A DNA stretch of 64,000 bases from Enterococcus mundtii (GTDB taxonomy: Bacteria; Bacillota; Bacilli; Lactobacillales; Enterococcaceae). The stretch is taken from positions 1,054,001 through 1,118,000 of the forward strand of contig NZ_AP019810.1 of assembly GCF_013394305.1 (NCBI RefSeq). The letters run 5' to 3'. The position numbers and the translations under genes were made by a program. This document shows, piece after piece, positions 19,692-30,631 of the stretch. How positions within the stretch are numbered: the first letter of the stretch is position 1; every line of letters starts with the position of its first letter. The notes beneath the pieces are model-generated. The model was not told the DNA's origin. It saw only the letters and a program-made list of their open reading frames with translations, and did not search any database.

Positions 19692-19756
19692 ATGAATGCG
19701 TATACATTATAATGATATCACAAATATAGCATAACTTTGTGAACTTCGCTAGCGAA
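19692..19756 (-). promoter_or_regulatory. celB promoter region with cre-like site and LacI-type palindrome
   Basis: A minus-strand -10 TATAAT lies at 19711-19706. It is overlapped downstream by a cre-like site, ATGAATGCGTATACAT at 19692-19707 (about two deviations from consensus). The perfect 12-base palindrome TTCGCTAGCGAA at 19745-19756 is upstream and could be the LacI-type operator. The -35 is weak. Confidence 0.5.
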
Positions 19757-19948
19757 AGAGTGAAAGAAATGTTAAAGGAAATAAATTTTCTTCCATAGAT
19801 TAAATCAATGAAATAATAATACAAAAATTTGATGATTGGCTTGTCAATTTAGTGATTTGCCCATTTTTTATTTACAATATGAATGCACAATCTCATTACG
19901 TCACACTCAATTTTACCCTGTTTATGCTTTTTTCTAAGAAGACAAAAA
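19757..19948. other. Intergenic stretch between celB promoter and groEL terminator
   Basis: AT-rich, no open frame with an RBS and no further repeat was recognised in these ~190 bases; the whole gap between celB and groEL is 323 bases. Confidence 0.5.
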
Positions 19949-19950
19949 AA

Positions 19951-19980
19951 AGAAGAACCTTGATTGAACAAGGTTCTTCT
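19951..19980 (-). terminator. groESL terminator
   Basis: AGAAGAACCTTG pairs with CAAGGTTCTTCT around a 6-base loop immediately after the groEL stop; on the minus strand a T-rich run follows. Confidence 0.85.
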
Positions 19981-19987
19981 GGAGTTA

Positions 19988-21625
<1,638 letters not shown>

Positions 21626-21649
21626 TCATCAATTATTTTTGTTTTGTAC

Positions 21650-21934
21650 TTACTCAACAATCGCCATGATATCTTTTCCAGAGACGATCAAATATTCTGT
21701 TCCTTCAAATTTCACTTCTGTACCGGCATATTTTTCAAACATTACTTGGTCGCCTACTTTAATAGCTGCAGGAACTTTTTCACCGTTTTCTAGCAAACGT
21801 CCCTCACCCACTGCTACAACTGTTCCAGTTTGAGGTTTCTCTTTCGCTGATGAAGCTAAAACGATTCCTCCAACAGTTTTTTCTTCTTCTTGCGCGACTT
21901 CAATGATGACGCGATCACCTAATGGTTTTAACAC
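21650..21934 (-). CDS. groS: Co-chaperonin GroES (Hsp10)
   Basis: 94 aa when started at the GTG at 21934, the usual GroES length ('[13 protein letters not shown]'). CGGAGGG lies seven bases upstream of this GTG; the 14 extra codons possible from an upstream ATG would run towards the CIRCE element and are not family-like. The mobile loop '[18 protein letters not shown]' (key GGIVLASS) that docks GroEL is intact. It caps the GroEL ring during folding. Confidence 0.95.
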   Translation of the reverse strand: MLKPLGDRVIIEVAQEEEKTVGGIVLASSAKEKPQTGTVVAVGEGRLLENGEKVPAAIKVGDQVMFEKYAGTEVKFEGTEYLIVSGKDIMAIVE

Positions 21935-21969
21935 GATAAATCCCTCCGATAACTCTTTTTTTGAATCCA

Positions 21970-21996
21970 TTAGCACTCTATCACATCGAGTGCTAA
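21970..21996. promoter_or_regulatory. CIRCE element (HrcA operator)
   Basis: TTAGCACTC-N9-GAGTGCTAA at 21970-21978 and 21988-21996 is a perfect CIRCE inverted repeat. It lies between the groES promoter and start codon and is the binding site for the heat-shock repressor HrcA. Confidence 0.97.
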
Positions 21997-22008
21997 CCTA
22001 CATTTTTA

Positions 22009-22037
22009 ATAATACTCATTCTCCTATTCTTTTGCAA
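22009..22037 (-). promoter_or_regulatory. groESL promoter
   Basis: Minus strand -35 TTGCAA (22037-22032), 17-base spacer, -10 TATTAT (22014-22009), immediately upstream of the CIRCE element. It is a sigma-A type promoter. Confidence 0.8.
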
Positions 22038-22074
22038 GCTTTTTAAATCATAGAAAAAAAATTTTTAAAGAAGA

Positions 22075-22462
22075 TTGTGAAAAAGCCGATCAGCTCCAAG
22101 TATTAAGGCAAAATTTGAGAAAATAGCTTCTCATATTTTTTCAAGTTTTGACTTAATATTGAAGGAGCTGGCTTTTGAACACCGTTTATCATAGGTTGTG
22201 AAAGAAGCGTTTTGACCTGAGTAGTAAGATGGAAAATCAGAAAATAGCTCCTCATATTTTTTGATTTTCTAGCTTAATGTTGAAGGTCAGCTTCTTGAAC
22301 ACCGTTTATCTTGGTTGTGAAAGAAGCGCTCAGCACTGAGTAATAAGACAAGAAAATCAAAAATGGCTTTTTCATTTTGGATTTTTTTGACTTATTATTG
22401 AAGTGTTGCTTCTTGAACACCGTTTATCATAGGTCATGAAAAAGCCGATCAATACTAACTGA
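22075..22462. repeat. Palindromic repeat array 3 (units B, A, C, truncated B)
   Basis: B unit 22075-22195, A unit 22196-22314, C unit 22315-22433, then only the first ~29 bases of another B-like left arm. Arms within each unit match (for example AGCTCCAAGTATTAAGG with the 3' GAAGGAGCTGG arm). The same A, B and C sequences occur in arrays 1 and 2 but in different order. The array separates groES from the divergent CPBP gene. Confidence 0.8.
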
Positions 22463-22481
22463 TCAGAGAAACATCTTGATA

Positions 22482-22490
22482 TGGTATAAT
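22482..22490 (+). promoter_or_regulatory. Extended -10 of CPBP protease gene
   Basis: TGGTATAAT is an extended -10 (TGnTATAAT) placed just after the truncated repeat; no good -35 is seen. It implies a ~140-base 5' leader before the start at 22639. Confidence 0.5.
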
Positions 22491-22638
22491 GAACAATGGA
22501 TAGTGTTTAGTAACACAGAAGTTGATTAAGCTACTAAGTTTCTTCAATTAAAGTTCAACGAACGGTTGCTTTTCCTATATTATTAGAGCAAGAAAGAAAG
22601 TTACACTTGGCTTTTCACTTAGCTCAAGGAGGTTTCAT

Positions 22639-23301
22639 ATGTCATTAAAAAAATATAGCTTTTTTAGCATTTTTTGTTACGGGCTAGTATTTGTCTCGCC
22701 TTTACTTCTGACATCTGTCGGACTTGTAAATTCAACGTCAGGTTTGATTAATGCTACAACAGTTGCGTATATCTTAGGTGCAATCATTCTGTGGTTCTTG
22801 TACTTCAGGCATAAAGAACCCATAGAAATCGAAGCAAACGTACCAGTTGCTTCTCGCTCAAAAATCATTTTATATGGAGTAGTTGGTATCTTTATCGCTC
22901 TAATTTTACAAAGTATTGCGGTTATGATCGAGAGTTTCTTTTTTGGAGAAGTCTCTCCATCTGAAAATACGCAAAATATTATCCAACTGATTTTAGATAC
23001 TCCTGCTTTTATTATTGCTACAACTATTGCCGGACCAATCATGGAAGAATTTGTATTTCGTCGCAGTATTCTTGGCATCGTTGGTCACTATACCAACTTT
23101 TGGGTAGGTGCAAGTGTTAGTTCCTTGCTCTTTGCATTAGCACACAATGATGGGCATTTACTCGTCTACTTCTTTTTAGGATTTTTCTTTAGTTTACTAT
23201 ACCGATCCACTGGACGAATCTGGGCACCAATGATTACCCATATTGGTATGAACACTCTAGTTGTCATTGTACAATTGGCATTGCAACAAGGTTTACTGTA
23301 A
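22639..23301 (+). CDS. CPBP family intramembrane metalloprotease
   Basis: 220 aa, about six membrane segments, CPBP/Abi family (PF02517). The three signature motifs are present: 'EEFVFRR' (EExxxR, ~136), 'FALAH' (FxxxH) and 'HIGMN' (HxxxN) near the end, the residues expected to hold the catalytic water or metal. In Gram-positive bacteria relatives process prenylated or membrane peptides or provide bacteriocin self-immunity; none of these partners is adjacent here, so the substrate is unknown. AAGGAGG lies six bases before the ATG. It is convergent with the wal operon. Confidence 0.85.
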   Translation: MSLKKYSFFSIFCYGLVFVSPLLLTSVGLVNSTSGLINATTVAYILGAIILWFLYFRHKEPIEIEANVPVASRSKIILYGVVGIFIALILQSIAVMIESFFFGEVSPSENTQNIIQLILDTPAFIIATTIAGPIMEEFVFRRSILGIVGHYTNFWVGASVSSLLFALAHNDGHLLVYFFLGFFFSLLYRSTGRIWAPMITHIGMNTLVVIVQLALQQGLL

Positions 23302-23310
23302 AAAATAAAA

Positions 23311-23340
23311 AAAGCCTGTGACTTTCATCATCAGGCACTC
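23311..23340 (-). terminator. Second (distal) terminator of wal operon
   Basis: GCCTG/CAGGC hairpin followed on the minus strand by seven T. It backs up the stronger hairpin at 23386-23437 and also lies just after the CPBP stop. Confidence 0.55.
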
Positions 23341-23385
23341 CCTATAATAAAATAAATAGCATTCAGGAGGTAACTCCTTACGAAA

Positions 23386-23437
23386 AAAGCGGTAAATCCC
23401 AAAAATTCCTTCAAATTTTCGGACTTTACCGCTTATT
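23386..23437. terminator. Terminator between wal operon and CPBP gene
   Basis: AAGCGGTAAA pairs with TTTACCGCTT, with an inner AAAATT/AATTTT stem; A- and T-runs on the two sides suggest bidirectional action. Confidence 0.8.
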
Positions 23438-23472
23438 TTTATGAGCCGATCACTTCCGTCACAACTGATTGA

Positions 23473-24282
23473 TCAAATTGAAAATAATTCTGTTGCAGCA
23501 TCCGGGTCAGTGTCGTACACATTGAAATCATATCCCACACCTAGATCTTTTTCCTTAAGAACATTTTCCATAGTCAAATGGGCCAATTCTTTCATATTGT
23601 TTTCTTTACTTAAATGGCCTAAATAGATTCGTTTTGTACGATCGCCAATTACATCAGTCATCACTAATGCACCATCTTCATTCGATAAATGACCACGATC
23701 GCCTAAAATACGTTGTTTCAAATTCCAAGGATACGGCCCCATACGCAACATCTCTAGATCATGATTGCTTTCCATCAAGTACCCATCAGCATTTTCAATG
23801 ATCCCTCGCATATGATCACTACAATAACCCGTATCCGTCAGCATGACAAATGAACGATTCTCTTTATGGAAACGATAAAATTGTGGTGCAGCTGCATCAT
23901 GAGAAACACCAAAACTCTCGATATCTAAATCGCCAAATGTTTGGACTTTCCCCATCTGAAATAAATGTTTTTGTTCAATTGGGACATTTCCGATCATCGG
24001 AGCCATAGCTTCCCATGTTTTTTCATTTGCATAGATATCTAAATGGTACTTACGCGCCAAAACACCTACCCCATGAATGTGATCTCGATGTTCATGTGTC
24101 ACAAGAATACCGTCTAATTGATCGGGCGTCCGACCGATTTGTGCCATTAAGGAAGTAATTTTTTTCCCACTCAGTCCTGCATCTACCAGAAGTCGCTTTT
24201 TGTCACTCTCGATATATAATGAGTTTCCTGAACTCCCACTTGCAAGGATACTGATTTTAAAAGCTGTATTTCCTTCAGCCAT
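23473..24282 (-). CDS. walJ: WalJ/YycJ metallo-beta-lactamase-fold hydrolase
   Basis: 269 aa, fifth gene of the wal operon. MBL-fold motifs: 'SGSSGNSLYIES', 'THEHRDHIHG' (HxHxDH metal site), 'TDTGYCSD' and 'ESNHDLEM', which is the pattern of YycJ/WalJ proteins. The family is linked to coordination of cell division and DNA replication, and the B. subtilis homologue has been reported as a 5'-3' DNA exonuclease in mismatch repair. In many relatives an htrA gene follows; here a terminator and the CPBP gene follow instead. Confidence 0.92.
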   Translation of the reverse strand: MAEGNTAFKISILASGSSGNSLYIESDKKRLLVDAGLSGKKITSLMAQIGRTPDQLDGILVTHEHRDHIHGVGVLARKYHLDIYANEKTWEAMAPMIGNVPIEQKHLFQMGKVQTFGDLDIESFGVSHDAAAPQFYRFHKENRSFVMLTDTGYCSDHMRGIIENADGYLMESNHDLEMLRMGPYPWNLKQRILGDRGHLSNEDGALVMTDVIGDRTKRIYLGHLSKENNMKELAHLTMENVLKEKDLGVGYDFNVYDTDPDAATELFSI

Positions 24283-24336
24283 TTTACTACTACTTCCCTT
24301 CTTACTTTGTAAACTTTTTTCATTATACCTACTTTT

Positions 24337-25209
24337 TTAATGATCTTCCACCTTTGGGATCGAATTATTTGTAATAATCGTATTACTAAATGCATTGACC
24401 GTTTCGATCTGATAAGTCTTATCCGGCGTTTCAATTGCAACATACCACACCGGTACATACACATTTTTCTCTCGTACTTTCAAAATACGAGAGTAAGCCA
24501 GCTGACGCCAAAGGATATTCGATCCTCGAGAGATTTTATTATTTACATACAATGTATTAATAGCTTCTTCTTCCGTATGCAATTCTGTTTTTTCTCGCAA
24601 CTGTTCAATATTCGTTAAGTGGGTTTGAGTATACTTCAAAATGCGATACTCATCCCCCTTTTTTTCGAGGGAGAAAATAAGTTTAGCTGTATCATCATAG
24701 AATGGCAATCCTTCATACGTTTGGCTCGCTGTGATTTCAGGAGAATCACCTTCTAATACAGAGAAATTTTTCATATAGATATACTCATTACCAAATAAAA
24801 CATCTTCCTCGTTATCCAAAAAATCATTGAGTGAACTTGCTATGCGATTTGGATCAAGGACTTTGCTTTCAGATTCAGAGTCCGATAATGTTTTAGTCAA
24901 TATATTATCATTGATCGAAACTCCACTTTCTAATAAACCACGTCGATTATTATCTTGGCGATACTTGAACAACGTTTGACTCAGTTCCGTTTCTTCCGCA
25001 CTTAAATAGTAGCCTTGCTTACTTTCAGAAGAGAAATCACCCGTATAAGTAATATCATCATTTGCTAACCGTTTTTTGATTGATTCTGTCTGATCTGAGC
25101 GTATTACCGTATGCTCTTGGTTGATCGATTCATGATAACTACTAAATAAAAAAACATTCAGTCCTAGAAAGGCGACGAAGAAAATCCATTCAATTTTTTT
25201 GAAATCCAT
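24337..25209 (-). CDS. walI: WalI/YycI regulator of WalK
   Basis: 290 aa with one N-terminal membrane anchor (residues ~6-24, 'IEWIFFVAFLGLNVFLFSS') and an extracytoplasmic YycI domain. With WalH it binds the WalK membrane region and tunes kinase activity. The C-terminal 'YVPVWYVAIETPDKTYQIETVNAFSN' (partly shown) is the family's most conserved part. It starts two bases after the walH stop. Confidence 0.9.
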   Translation of the reverse strand: MDFKKIEWIFFVAFLGLNVFLFSSYHESINQEHTVIRSDQTESIKKRLANDDITYTGDFSSESKQGYYLSAEETELSQTLFKYRQDNNRRGLLESGVSINDNILTKTLSDSESESKVLDPNRIASSLNDFLDNEEDVLFGNEYIYMKNFSVLEGDSPEITASQTYEGLPFYDDTAKLIFSLEKKGDEYRILKYTQTHLTNIEQLREKTELHTEEEAINTLYVNNKISRGSNILWRQLAYSRILKVREKNVYVPVWYVAIETPDKTYQIETVNAFSNTIITNNSIPKVEDH

Positions 25210-25211
25210 AG

Positions 25212-26519
25212 TTACTCCGCCTCCTTCTCAGGTAGTTTGGTCAATAATTCATTTGCAGAATACCATTCTCCTTGATATTTCACATACCACTCTGGGAATA
25301 GATCAACCACCCGATTTGTTTCTTCGATGTTTTGCCATGTATAGCCAACAATAATCAACTCGATTTTCGATTCTTCTGCCCCATTATCTACTAATTCCTG
25401 ATATACATCGTCGGTGCTAGGCAACTCGACTTCTTCATCTGAAGGAATCGGGACTTGGATGGTATTTAAACTCGTTTGGATACTTACTTGATTATTGACT
25501 TGCTCATTACCGATTTCGATTGCAACTTTTCCTTTACTGTCTGAACCAAATACGGGAAATCCTTCTACAAAAATACGATAATCGATTGTATTCTTATTAC
25601 GATCAAAATATCGAACATTGCCTAACGCGCCACCTAGTTTGCTGACATAAGGAAAACTGTCCGTAAAAATATTGTTTGGTTCATCAATCGTCGGTAAATC
25701 TCCTCTAAAATCGACGATCTGATTTTCTGAATGGATCGTCATTGTTTCATTGCCATCATAAAAAATCAATTCCGTACTTTCATCATTGTTTTTAACCGCA
25801 TCTGGCTGGGAAAAAAAAGCATTCCGAAAGACGGTGTATGGTTGCTGAGATAAGATATAACTGTATTTTTTTAGTTTCATTGGTTCTTTGATACTGTGCT
25901 GTGTTTCAATACTTTCTGGCGTTCTGAATACAGGTGTCCAGTTGACATCTGAAGAATTCAAATCATGTTCTATTTCTTTCCAATCCATCGATAGACTGGC
26001 TTCGTAAATCGTCCGCTGATCATAATCAATAAAACTAACTTTTTCGTCTTTTAGATCAAATTGGACACTCGTAAAATAGACATCTTCATTTTGGACTGAA
26101 CCTAGATCAATATTCAAACCAAATGCTTTCACATAGCCACTGAGTAGATAAGGTGCGTTATAAGAGAATTCGATTCCTTCATTGAGAGACTTCTTTTGAT
26201 TGAACTTCTCTTGGTCTGCTTCCACGACTTCTGTCAGCTTGCCAAAACGAGCACCTTCGATCAACCCATGTATTTGAGAAATCAGGTTCTCACTATTCGT
26301 TTCTTTCACTGTATCTGTTTGAAACCATGCGAGGTGTAAAGGCAAATAAATTTCTGATGCTTTACGATAGCTTTGTGATTCAATCACTTGTGAATTGCTC
26401 TCTTCTAAGTTGATTGAAGTTTTCCCTGCTGGACTCAACCAAATTGCATAAGAGAAGTACAGGCTTAATGCAACCATCAAGATCAAACCAATTCGTATAA
26501 ATTTTTCAGAAATCTTCAT
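25212..26519 (-). CDS. walH: WalH/YycH regulator of WalK
   Basis: 435 aa, one N-terminal membrane helix (residues ~8-25) and a large extracytoplasmic YycH domain with the expected C-terminal 'VVDLFPEWYVKYQGEWY'. It works with WalI to control WalK. The start chosen is the ATG at 26519, which overlaps the walK stop as ATGA and has GAGGAGG ten bases upstream; an ATG nine bases earlier is too close to that RBS. Confidence 0.9.
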   Translation of the reverse strand: MKISEKFIRIGLILMVALSLYFSYAIWLSPAGKTSINLEESNSQVIESQSYRKASEIYLPLHLAWFQTDTVKETNSENLISQIHGLIEGARFGKLTEVVEADQEKFNQKKSLNEGIEFSYNAPYLLSGYVKAFGLNIDLGSVQNEDVYFTSVQFDLKDEKVSFIDYDQRTIYEASLSMDWKEIEHDLNSSDVNWTPVFRTPESIETQHSIKEPMKLKKYSYILSQQPYTVFRNAFFSQPDAVKNNDESTELIFYDGNETMTIHSENQIVDFRGDLPTIDEPNNIFTDSFPYVSKLGGALGNVRYFDRNKNTIDYRIFVEGFPVFGSDSKGKVAIEIGNEQVNNQVSIQTSLNTIQVPIPSDEEVELPSTDDVYQELVDNGAEESKIELIIVGYTWQNIEETNRVVDLFPEWYVKYQGEWYSANELLTKLPEKEAE

Positions 26520-28357
26520 TCCCACCATTCCTCCTCATACGGTTCATAAGGTAAAGAAATATAGAAGGTTGAACCTTGTCCCTCCTTACTTTCTGCCCAG
26601 ATTGCGCCACGATGTGCTTTCACTACTTCGCGAGAGATTGCTAAGCCTAATCCTGTTCCACCTTGCGCTCTAGCTCTTGCTTTATCCACTCGATAAAAAC
26701 GTTCAAATACACGATTCAAATCTTTTTTAGGGATACCTAGCCCTTGGTCTGTAATACTTAAAATCACATTGTTATGTGTTTCAAGCAACCGGCAGGTGAT
26801 TGCTCCCCCATCGGGTGAATATTTGATTGCATTGTTCATGATATTGTCAATAACTTGAATAATTTTATCTGTGTCGATCTCGACCCACAGATCTCGTTGC
26901 GTAAATTCTCGACGGATCGTATAATTTTTTTCTTGATTACCTACCATCATATCAAAACGATCTAACACAAAATTAACGAGTTCATTAAAATTGACATATT
27001 CTAATTGTAATTGAGTATTCCCCGTATCCATGCGAGATAGGTTCAGTAGATCATTGATCATGCGGATCATACGATCGGTCTCATCTAAGGTCACTTTTAA
27101 AAAGTTCGGTGCGACTTCTTCGTCCTTCCAAGCACCCTCACTAAGTGCTTCGATATAACTACGCATACTTGTTAAAGGCGTACGCAACTCATGGGAAACG
27201 TTCGATACGAACTCACGACGTTCCCGTTCTGTTTTCTCTTGTTCCGTTACATCATGTAAAACTGCAACCAACCCACTGATAAAGCCAGATTCTCGACGGA
27301 TCATCGAAAAATCGACGCGTAAAATCATCTGGTCAGCTTCTCTCGCTCCAGTTGATCGATCTAAAATCATTTCATTCGGATCTTCTAACAGTTTTCGTAA
27401 CGTGTATTCTTCTTCAATTGCTAAAAGGGTCAAGATTGACTGTCCGATTGCTTCTTCTTTTTTCAAGTCTAATAATGAGACAGCCATATCATTGATCGTA
27501 ATGATCTTCCCTCGACGATCGGTTGCGATAACACCATCTGTCATATGTGACAAGACGCTATCTAACCGATTTCGTTCAGCTTCCATTGTATCCTGCGCTT
27601 CCTCGATCCGTTCTGCTAGTTGGTTGAACGTTTCAGCCAACTGACCTAATTCATCTTGACCATGGACCTTTACTTTACGGCTATAATCACCACGCGCAAT
27701 GCGGATCGCTTGCTCACGCATCTCACCGATCGGTTGCGTAATGGAACGTGCGACCAGAACAGACACAACCATTGAGATAAATGCAGCAATTAACGAAGCC
27801 GTAAAGAAAATTAGTGCTGTATTATTGATTTCTGAATATTTTTGTTCGATATCACTTTTGACGTAAAGAGCCCCGATGACGGCGTCGCCGGTCGGGGACA
27901 AAATCGGTTGAATATTGATATTTACTCGTTTTCCGTCATCATCTAATGCGACATATCGTTTGGTTGTAAAATCATTCATATCGACGTAATCATTCTTTTT
28001 GCCGACTGAACCTTGTTCGCTTACCTCTGTCGTTGCTCGAATGATGCCTTTTTCATCCACGACACGGATCTCAATGATATCACTTGAAGCACTGGTCTCA
28101 ATAAAACGCTTGATATTCCCATTGACATCATCGATAGTCGCACTTTCATTGCCTTTCCCATTCAGTTCTGGACTGATCGTTGTCGCTAATGTTTCGACTG
28201 TTTGGTTCATATCTTTGATAAAGGTATTGATCGTTGAACGTTCCAATCCTCTAATAAAATAAGCACCTATAATTTCAATTGAGATCAGTAAAATCAAAAT
28301 AAATGTAATAGCTATTTTGAAGTTTACTGATCGAAAAAAACGGACTTTTCCTTTCAT
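26516..28357 (-). CDS. walK: Sensor histidine kinase WalK (VicK)
   Basis: 613 aa. Order of domains: membrane helix (~12-32), extracytoplasmic Cache/PAS-like domain (~35-180), second helix (~183-203), HAMP (~205-258), PAS (~262-370), HisKA with the H-box 'FVSNVSHELRTPL' and a HATPase_c with N, G1 and G2 boxes ('NNAIKYSPDGG', 'DQGLGIPKKD', 'GGTGLGLAIS'). It senses cell-wall state and phosphorylates WalR; the pathway is essential in most Firmicutes. The two membrane helices and full-length sensor loop are the B. subtilis/Enterococcus form, not the single-helix streptococcal form. Confidence 0.96.
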   Translation of the reverse strand: MKGKVRFFRSVNFKIAITFILILLISIEIIGAYFIRGLERSTINTFIKDMNQTVETLATTISPELNGKGNESATIDDVNGNIKRFIETSASSDIIEIRVVDEKGIIRATTEVSEQGSVGKKNDYVDMNDFTTKRYVALDDDGKRVNINIQPILSPTGDAVIGALYVKSDIEQKYSEINNTALIFFTASLIAAFISMVVSVLVARSITQPIGEMREQAIRIARGDYSRKVKVHGQDELGQLAETFNQLAERIEEAQDTMEAERNRLDSVLSHMTDGVIATDRRGKIITINDMAVSLLDLKKEEAIGQSILTLLAIEEEYTLRKLLEDPNEMILDRSTGAREADQMILRVDFSMIRRESGFISGLVAVLHDVTEQEKTERERREFVSNVSHELRTPLTSMRSYIEALSEGAWKDEEVAPNFLKVTLDETDRMIRMINDLLNLSRMDTGNTQLQLEYVNFNELVNFVLDRFDMMVGNQEKNYTIRREFTQRDLWVEIDTDKIIQVIDNIMNNAIKYSPDGGAITCRLLETHNNVILSITDQGLGIPKKDLNRVFERFYRVDKARARAQGGTGLGLAISREVVKAHRGAIWAESKEGQGSTFYISLPYEPYEEEWWE

Positions 28358-28361
28358 CCAA

Positions 28362-29066
28362 TTACTCCTGTTCTTGATTACGCAAGTAATACCCTACGCC
28401 TCGGCGTGTAACTAAATAGCTAGGATGACTTGGATTATCCTCGATTTTTTCACGCAAACGACGAACGGTCACGTCTACTGTACGAACATCACCAAAATAA
28501 TCATAGCCCCAAACGGTTTGTAACAAATGTTCCCGTGTCATGACTTGACCAATGTGTTTTGCTAAATAAAAGAGCAGTTCAAACTCACGGTGAGTCAATT
28601 CAATCGTTTCGCCACGTTTCGTCACCATATACGCATCGGGATGGATCGTTAAGTCCCCAATGATCAGTTCAGAAGGTGTGACTTCTTCCACTTCTTTGGT
28701 AGCAGAAGCGCCACGTCGAAGATTTGCTTTCACACGTGCCACTAATTCACGATTAGAGAACGGTTTGGTCACATAATCATCTGCTCCCAGTTCCAAACCT
28801 AACACTTTATCGATTTCAGAATCCTTAGCTGTCACCATGATGATCGGCATATCAAACGTTTTTCGTACTTCACGAGCCACTTCTAAGCCATCCATTTTTG
28901 GTAACATCAAATCTAGTAAAATCAAATCAGGTTCCACTTCGGCTACTTTTGCTAAAGCTTCTTCCCCATCATATGCTGTATAGACGTCATAGCCTTCTTT
29001 TGCTAAGTTAAATTTGACGATATCCGAAATCGGTTTTTCGTCGTCGACAACTAGTATTTTTTTCAT
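28362..29066 (-). CDS. walR: Response regulator WalR (VicR)
   Basis: 234 aa OmpR/PhoB-family regulator. The receiver domain has the acid pocket Asp8-Asp9, phospho-acceptor Asp52 ('LLDLMLP'), Thr and Lys ('TAKD', 'TKPF'); the winged helix starts at ~130 with '[13 protein letters not shown]' as recognition helix. It controls cell-wall hydrolase and other envelope genes. The start is the ATG at 29066 (AGAGGTGG upstream), matching the family length; in-frame sequence 10 codons upstream is leader. First gene of walRKHIJ. Confidence 0.97.
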   Translation of the reverse strand: MKKILVVDDEKPISDIVKFNLAKEGYDVYTAYDGEEALAKVAEVEPDLILLDLMLPKMDGLEVAREVRKTFDMPIIMVTAKDSEIDKVLGLELGADDYVTKPFSNRELVARVKANLRRGASATKEVEEVTPSELIIGDLTIHPDAYMVTKRGETIELTHREFELLFYLAKHIGQVMTREHLLQTVWGYDYFGDVRTVDVTVRRLREKIEDNPSHPSYLVTRRGVGYYLRNQEQE

Positions 29067-29104
29067 AAAGAGCCACCTCTTAGTTAGTATTGTCATTCTG
29101 TTCT

Positions 29105-29110
29105 ATTATA
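29105..29110 (-). promoter_or_regulatory. wal operon -10 element
   Basis: A consensus minus-strand TATAAT 39 bases upstream of the walR start; the -35 is weak (a TGAAAC-like hexamer at the right distance). Confidence 0.5.
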
Positions 29111-29260
29111 CCGCATTTCTTATCAGGTTTCATCTTTCTAAAAAAATAGGAGGTTATTGATAAAAATTGCATGATTGAACAGGCGGATTCAGATTCCTAC
29201 ACCCCCCCACGAATCTCACTTGTCGCTTATCAAAGTATGCAATTAGATGATTATAAAAAT

Positions 29261-29292
29261 AAACCGCTAACTCGGAAAAGTTATAGCGGTTT
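29261..29292 (-). terminator. Terminator of DUF1002 gene
   Basis: AAACCGCTA pairs with TAGCGGTTT around a 14-base loop, about 75 bases beyond the DUF1002 stop; T-rich on the minus-strand exit side. The surrounding 270 bases up to walR also hold a C7 tract near 29201 but no gene was seen. Confidence 0.65.
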
Positions 29293-29367
29293 ATTCTTGC
29301 TTCATTGACTAAAGATCCGTATAGGGTAGCTCAAATCAAATATTTCATACATAAAAAACTATTTCGA

Positions 29368-30375
29368 TTATTGAGAGTCACCAGAAAACATGCCAGTGAT
29401 CGAATCCCATATGCCACTAAAGAACCCTTTGATATTTTCCCAAAGCCCTTTTGATTTTTCTTGAATTTGCTTGCTCGCCTCAGTCAAGTCTAATTCTTTC
29501 ACGAAGTCTTCAAAAATATTTTTATCTTTCATTTCACTCATCAACGAAGTTATTTCTGTGACTTGATCGCTTGTCATTACATCTTCTAGTCCATTATCCT
29601 TCAGAGCTTTTTCTACTGTCGTTTGAATATCCGCTTGTGTCAGCTCTTTGCCGTCAGCAGTCTTAGCTGCTAACTCTTCTTTCGCTTGCTCCTGTGCTTT
29701 ATTTAATGCTTCATCGGAATAGCCATCTTTGTCTTTGTTTTCTTCTGTGATAGACGATAAAACATCCATCTCATTTTGAGCCACGCTGACACGGTCTTGA
29801 TTAATGATGCCCCCTGACTCTTCAACGATTTTGTACACACCAGCTAAAGCACCTGAACCATCGATCGGTACTGCAGATGCGACCGTCAATTTTGCATCGG
29901 TAATCCCAGCTGTTAACGCTGCATTTTGATACTGAGCGGCTGTGATTCGTGTGATATTTTCTGGTGTCGCGATATCAACAGTGATCCCTTCGCCTTCAGC
30001 GAGCGTCTGCATACGTACAGAACTATAAACTGCCCAGTCTTTGGTAAATCCACCGTCAGGAATATAGGACATCAAGTCTGTACCGGACGTTTTATAGATC
30101 GGTGTTTCTCCTTTGATCCCTAATTTATCTAATGTATAAGTTTCTTGTTCTTTCGTTAACGCATTACCGATTGCTACTGCATTGATCTGTAATCGTTCAC
30201 TAGAGCTGGTTGTCGTTGTTGAATCGGAAGAATGCGTAGCAACTGTCGAGTCGACCGTTCCTGAAATTGGGACAATACTTTGCGTTGTTGCTGTCTCGTC
30301 TGCTAATACGATTGGTGTTGCTAGTAAAACTTGGCTTGAGACCAAGAGAGTGGCAATAAGTTTTGTTTTCTTCAT
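29368..30375 (-). CDS. DUF1002 domain secreted protein (YpuA-like)
   Basis: 335 aa. A Sec signal peptide is clear (residues 1-26, 'LIATLLVSSQVLLATPIVLA' core, cleavage after ALA-like 'VLADE'). A Ser/Thr-rich linker (~30-60) is followed by the DUF1002 domain ('AIGNALTKEQETYTLDKLGI', 'DGGFTKDWAVYSSVRMQ', 'TAAQYQNAALTAGI') and a Trp-rich amphipathic C-terminus ('LWENIKGFFSGIWDSITGMF') that may associate with the membrane. The family is widespread in Firmicutes and linked only loosely to envelope physiology. Function unknown. Single-gene unit next to wal. Confidence 0.85.
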   Translation of the reverse strand: MKKTKLIATLLVSSQVLLATPIVLADETATTQSIVPISGTVDSTVATHSSDSTTTTSSSERLQINAVAIGNALTKEQETYTLDKLGIKGETPIYKTSGTDLMSYIPDGGFTKDWAVYSSVRMQTLAEGEGITVDIATPENITRITAAQYQNAALTAGITDAKLTVASAVPIDGSGALAGVYKIVEESGGIINQDRVSVAQNEMDVLSSITEENKDKDGYSDEALNKAQEQAKEELAAKTADGKELTQADIQTTVEKALKDNGLEDVMTSDQVTEITSLMSEMKDKNIFEDFVKELDLTEASKQIQEKSKGLWENIKGFFSGIWDSITGMFSGDSQ

Positions 30376-30540
30376 ACATAACCTCCATGTAGCTGTTTTC
30401 TGTTTTAAACATTGTACTATAAGGTCTATAAGATAACCTACGCCTCAAGGCTGATTTGAAAAGAATCTTATACTATCTTTTAAGATTACGAGTGTTTTCT
30501 TAGCTATTCCAAACTTTTTAGACTTTATCTTTCATCAAAA

Positions 30541-30574
30541 AGCCCAACCTCCGAATGTATCCGAGTGTTGGGCT
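30541..30574 (-). terminator. Terminator of baeRF3 gene
   Basis: AGCCCAAC and GTTGGGCT arms with an inner CCGA/TCGG pairing; T-run on the minus-strand side. Located ~60 bases beyond the stop at 30632. Confidence 0.75.
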
Positions 30575-30631
30575 TGGGCTATCTCCTTATTCTTCTAAGC
30601 TTCCTAGTTTCCCATTTATATGAATCGATTT

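Noticed and set aside
29195..29215. C7 tract and neighbouring short frames upstream of walR
   Set aside because: No frame with a start and RBS; the tract alone is not evidence of phase variation.
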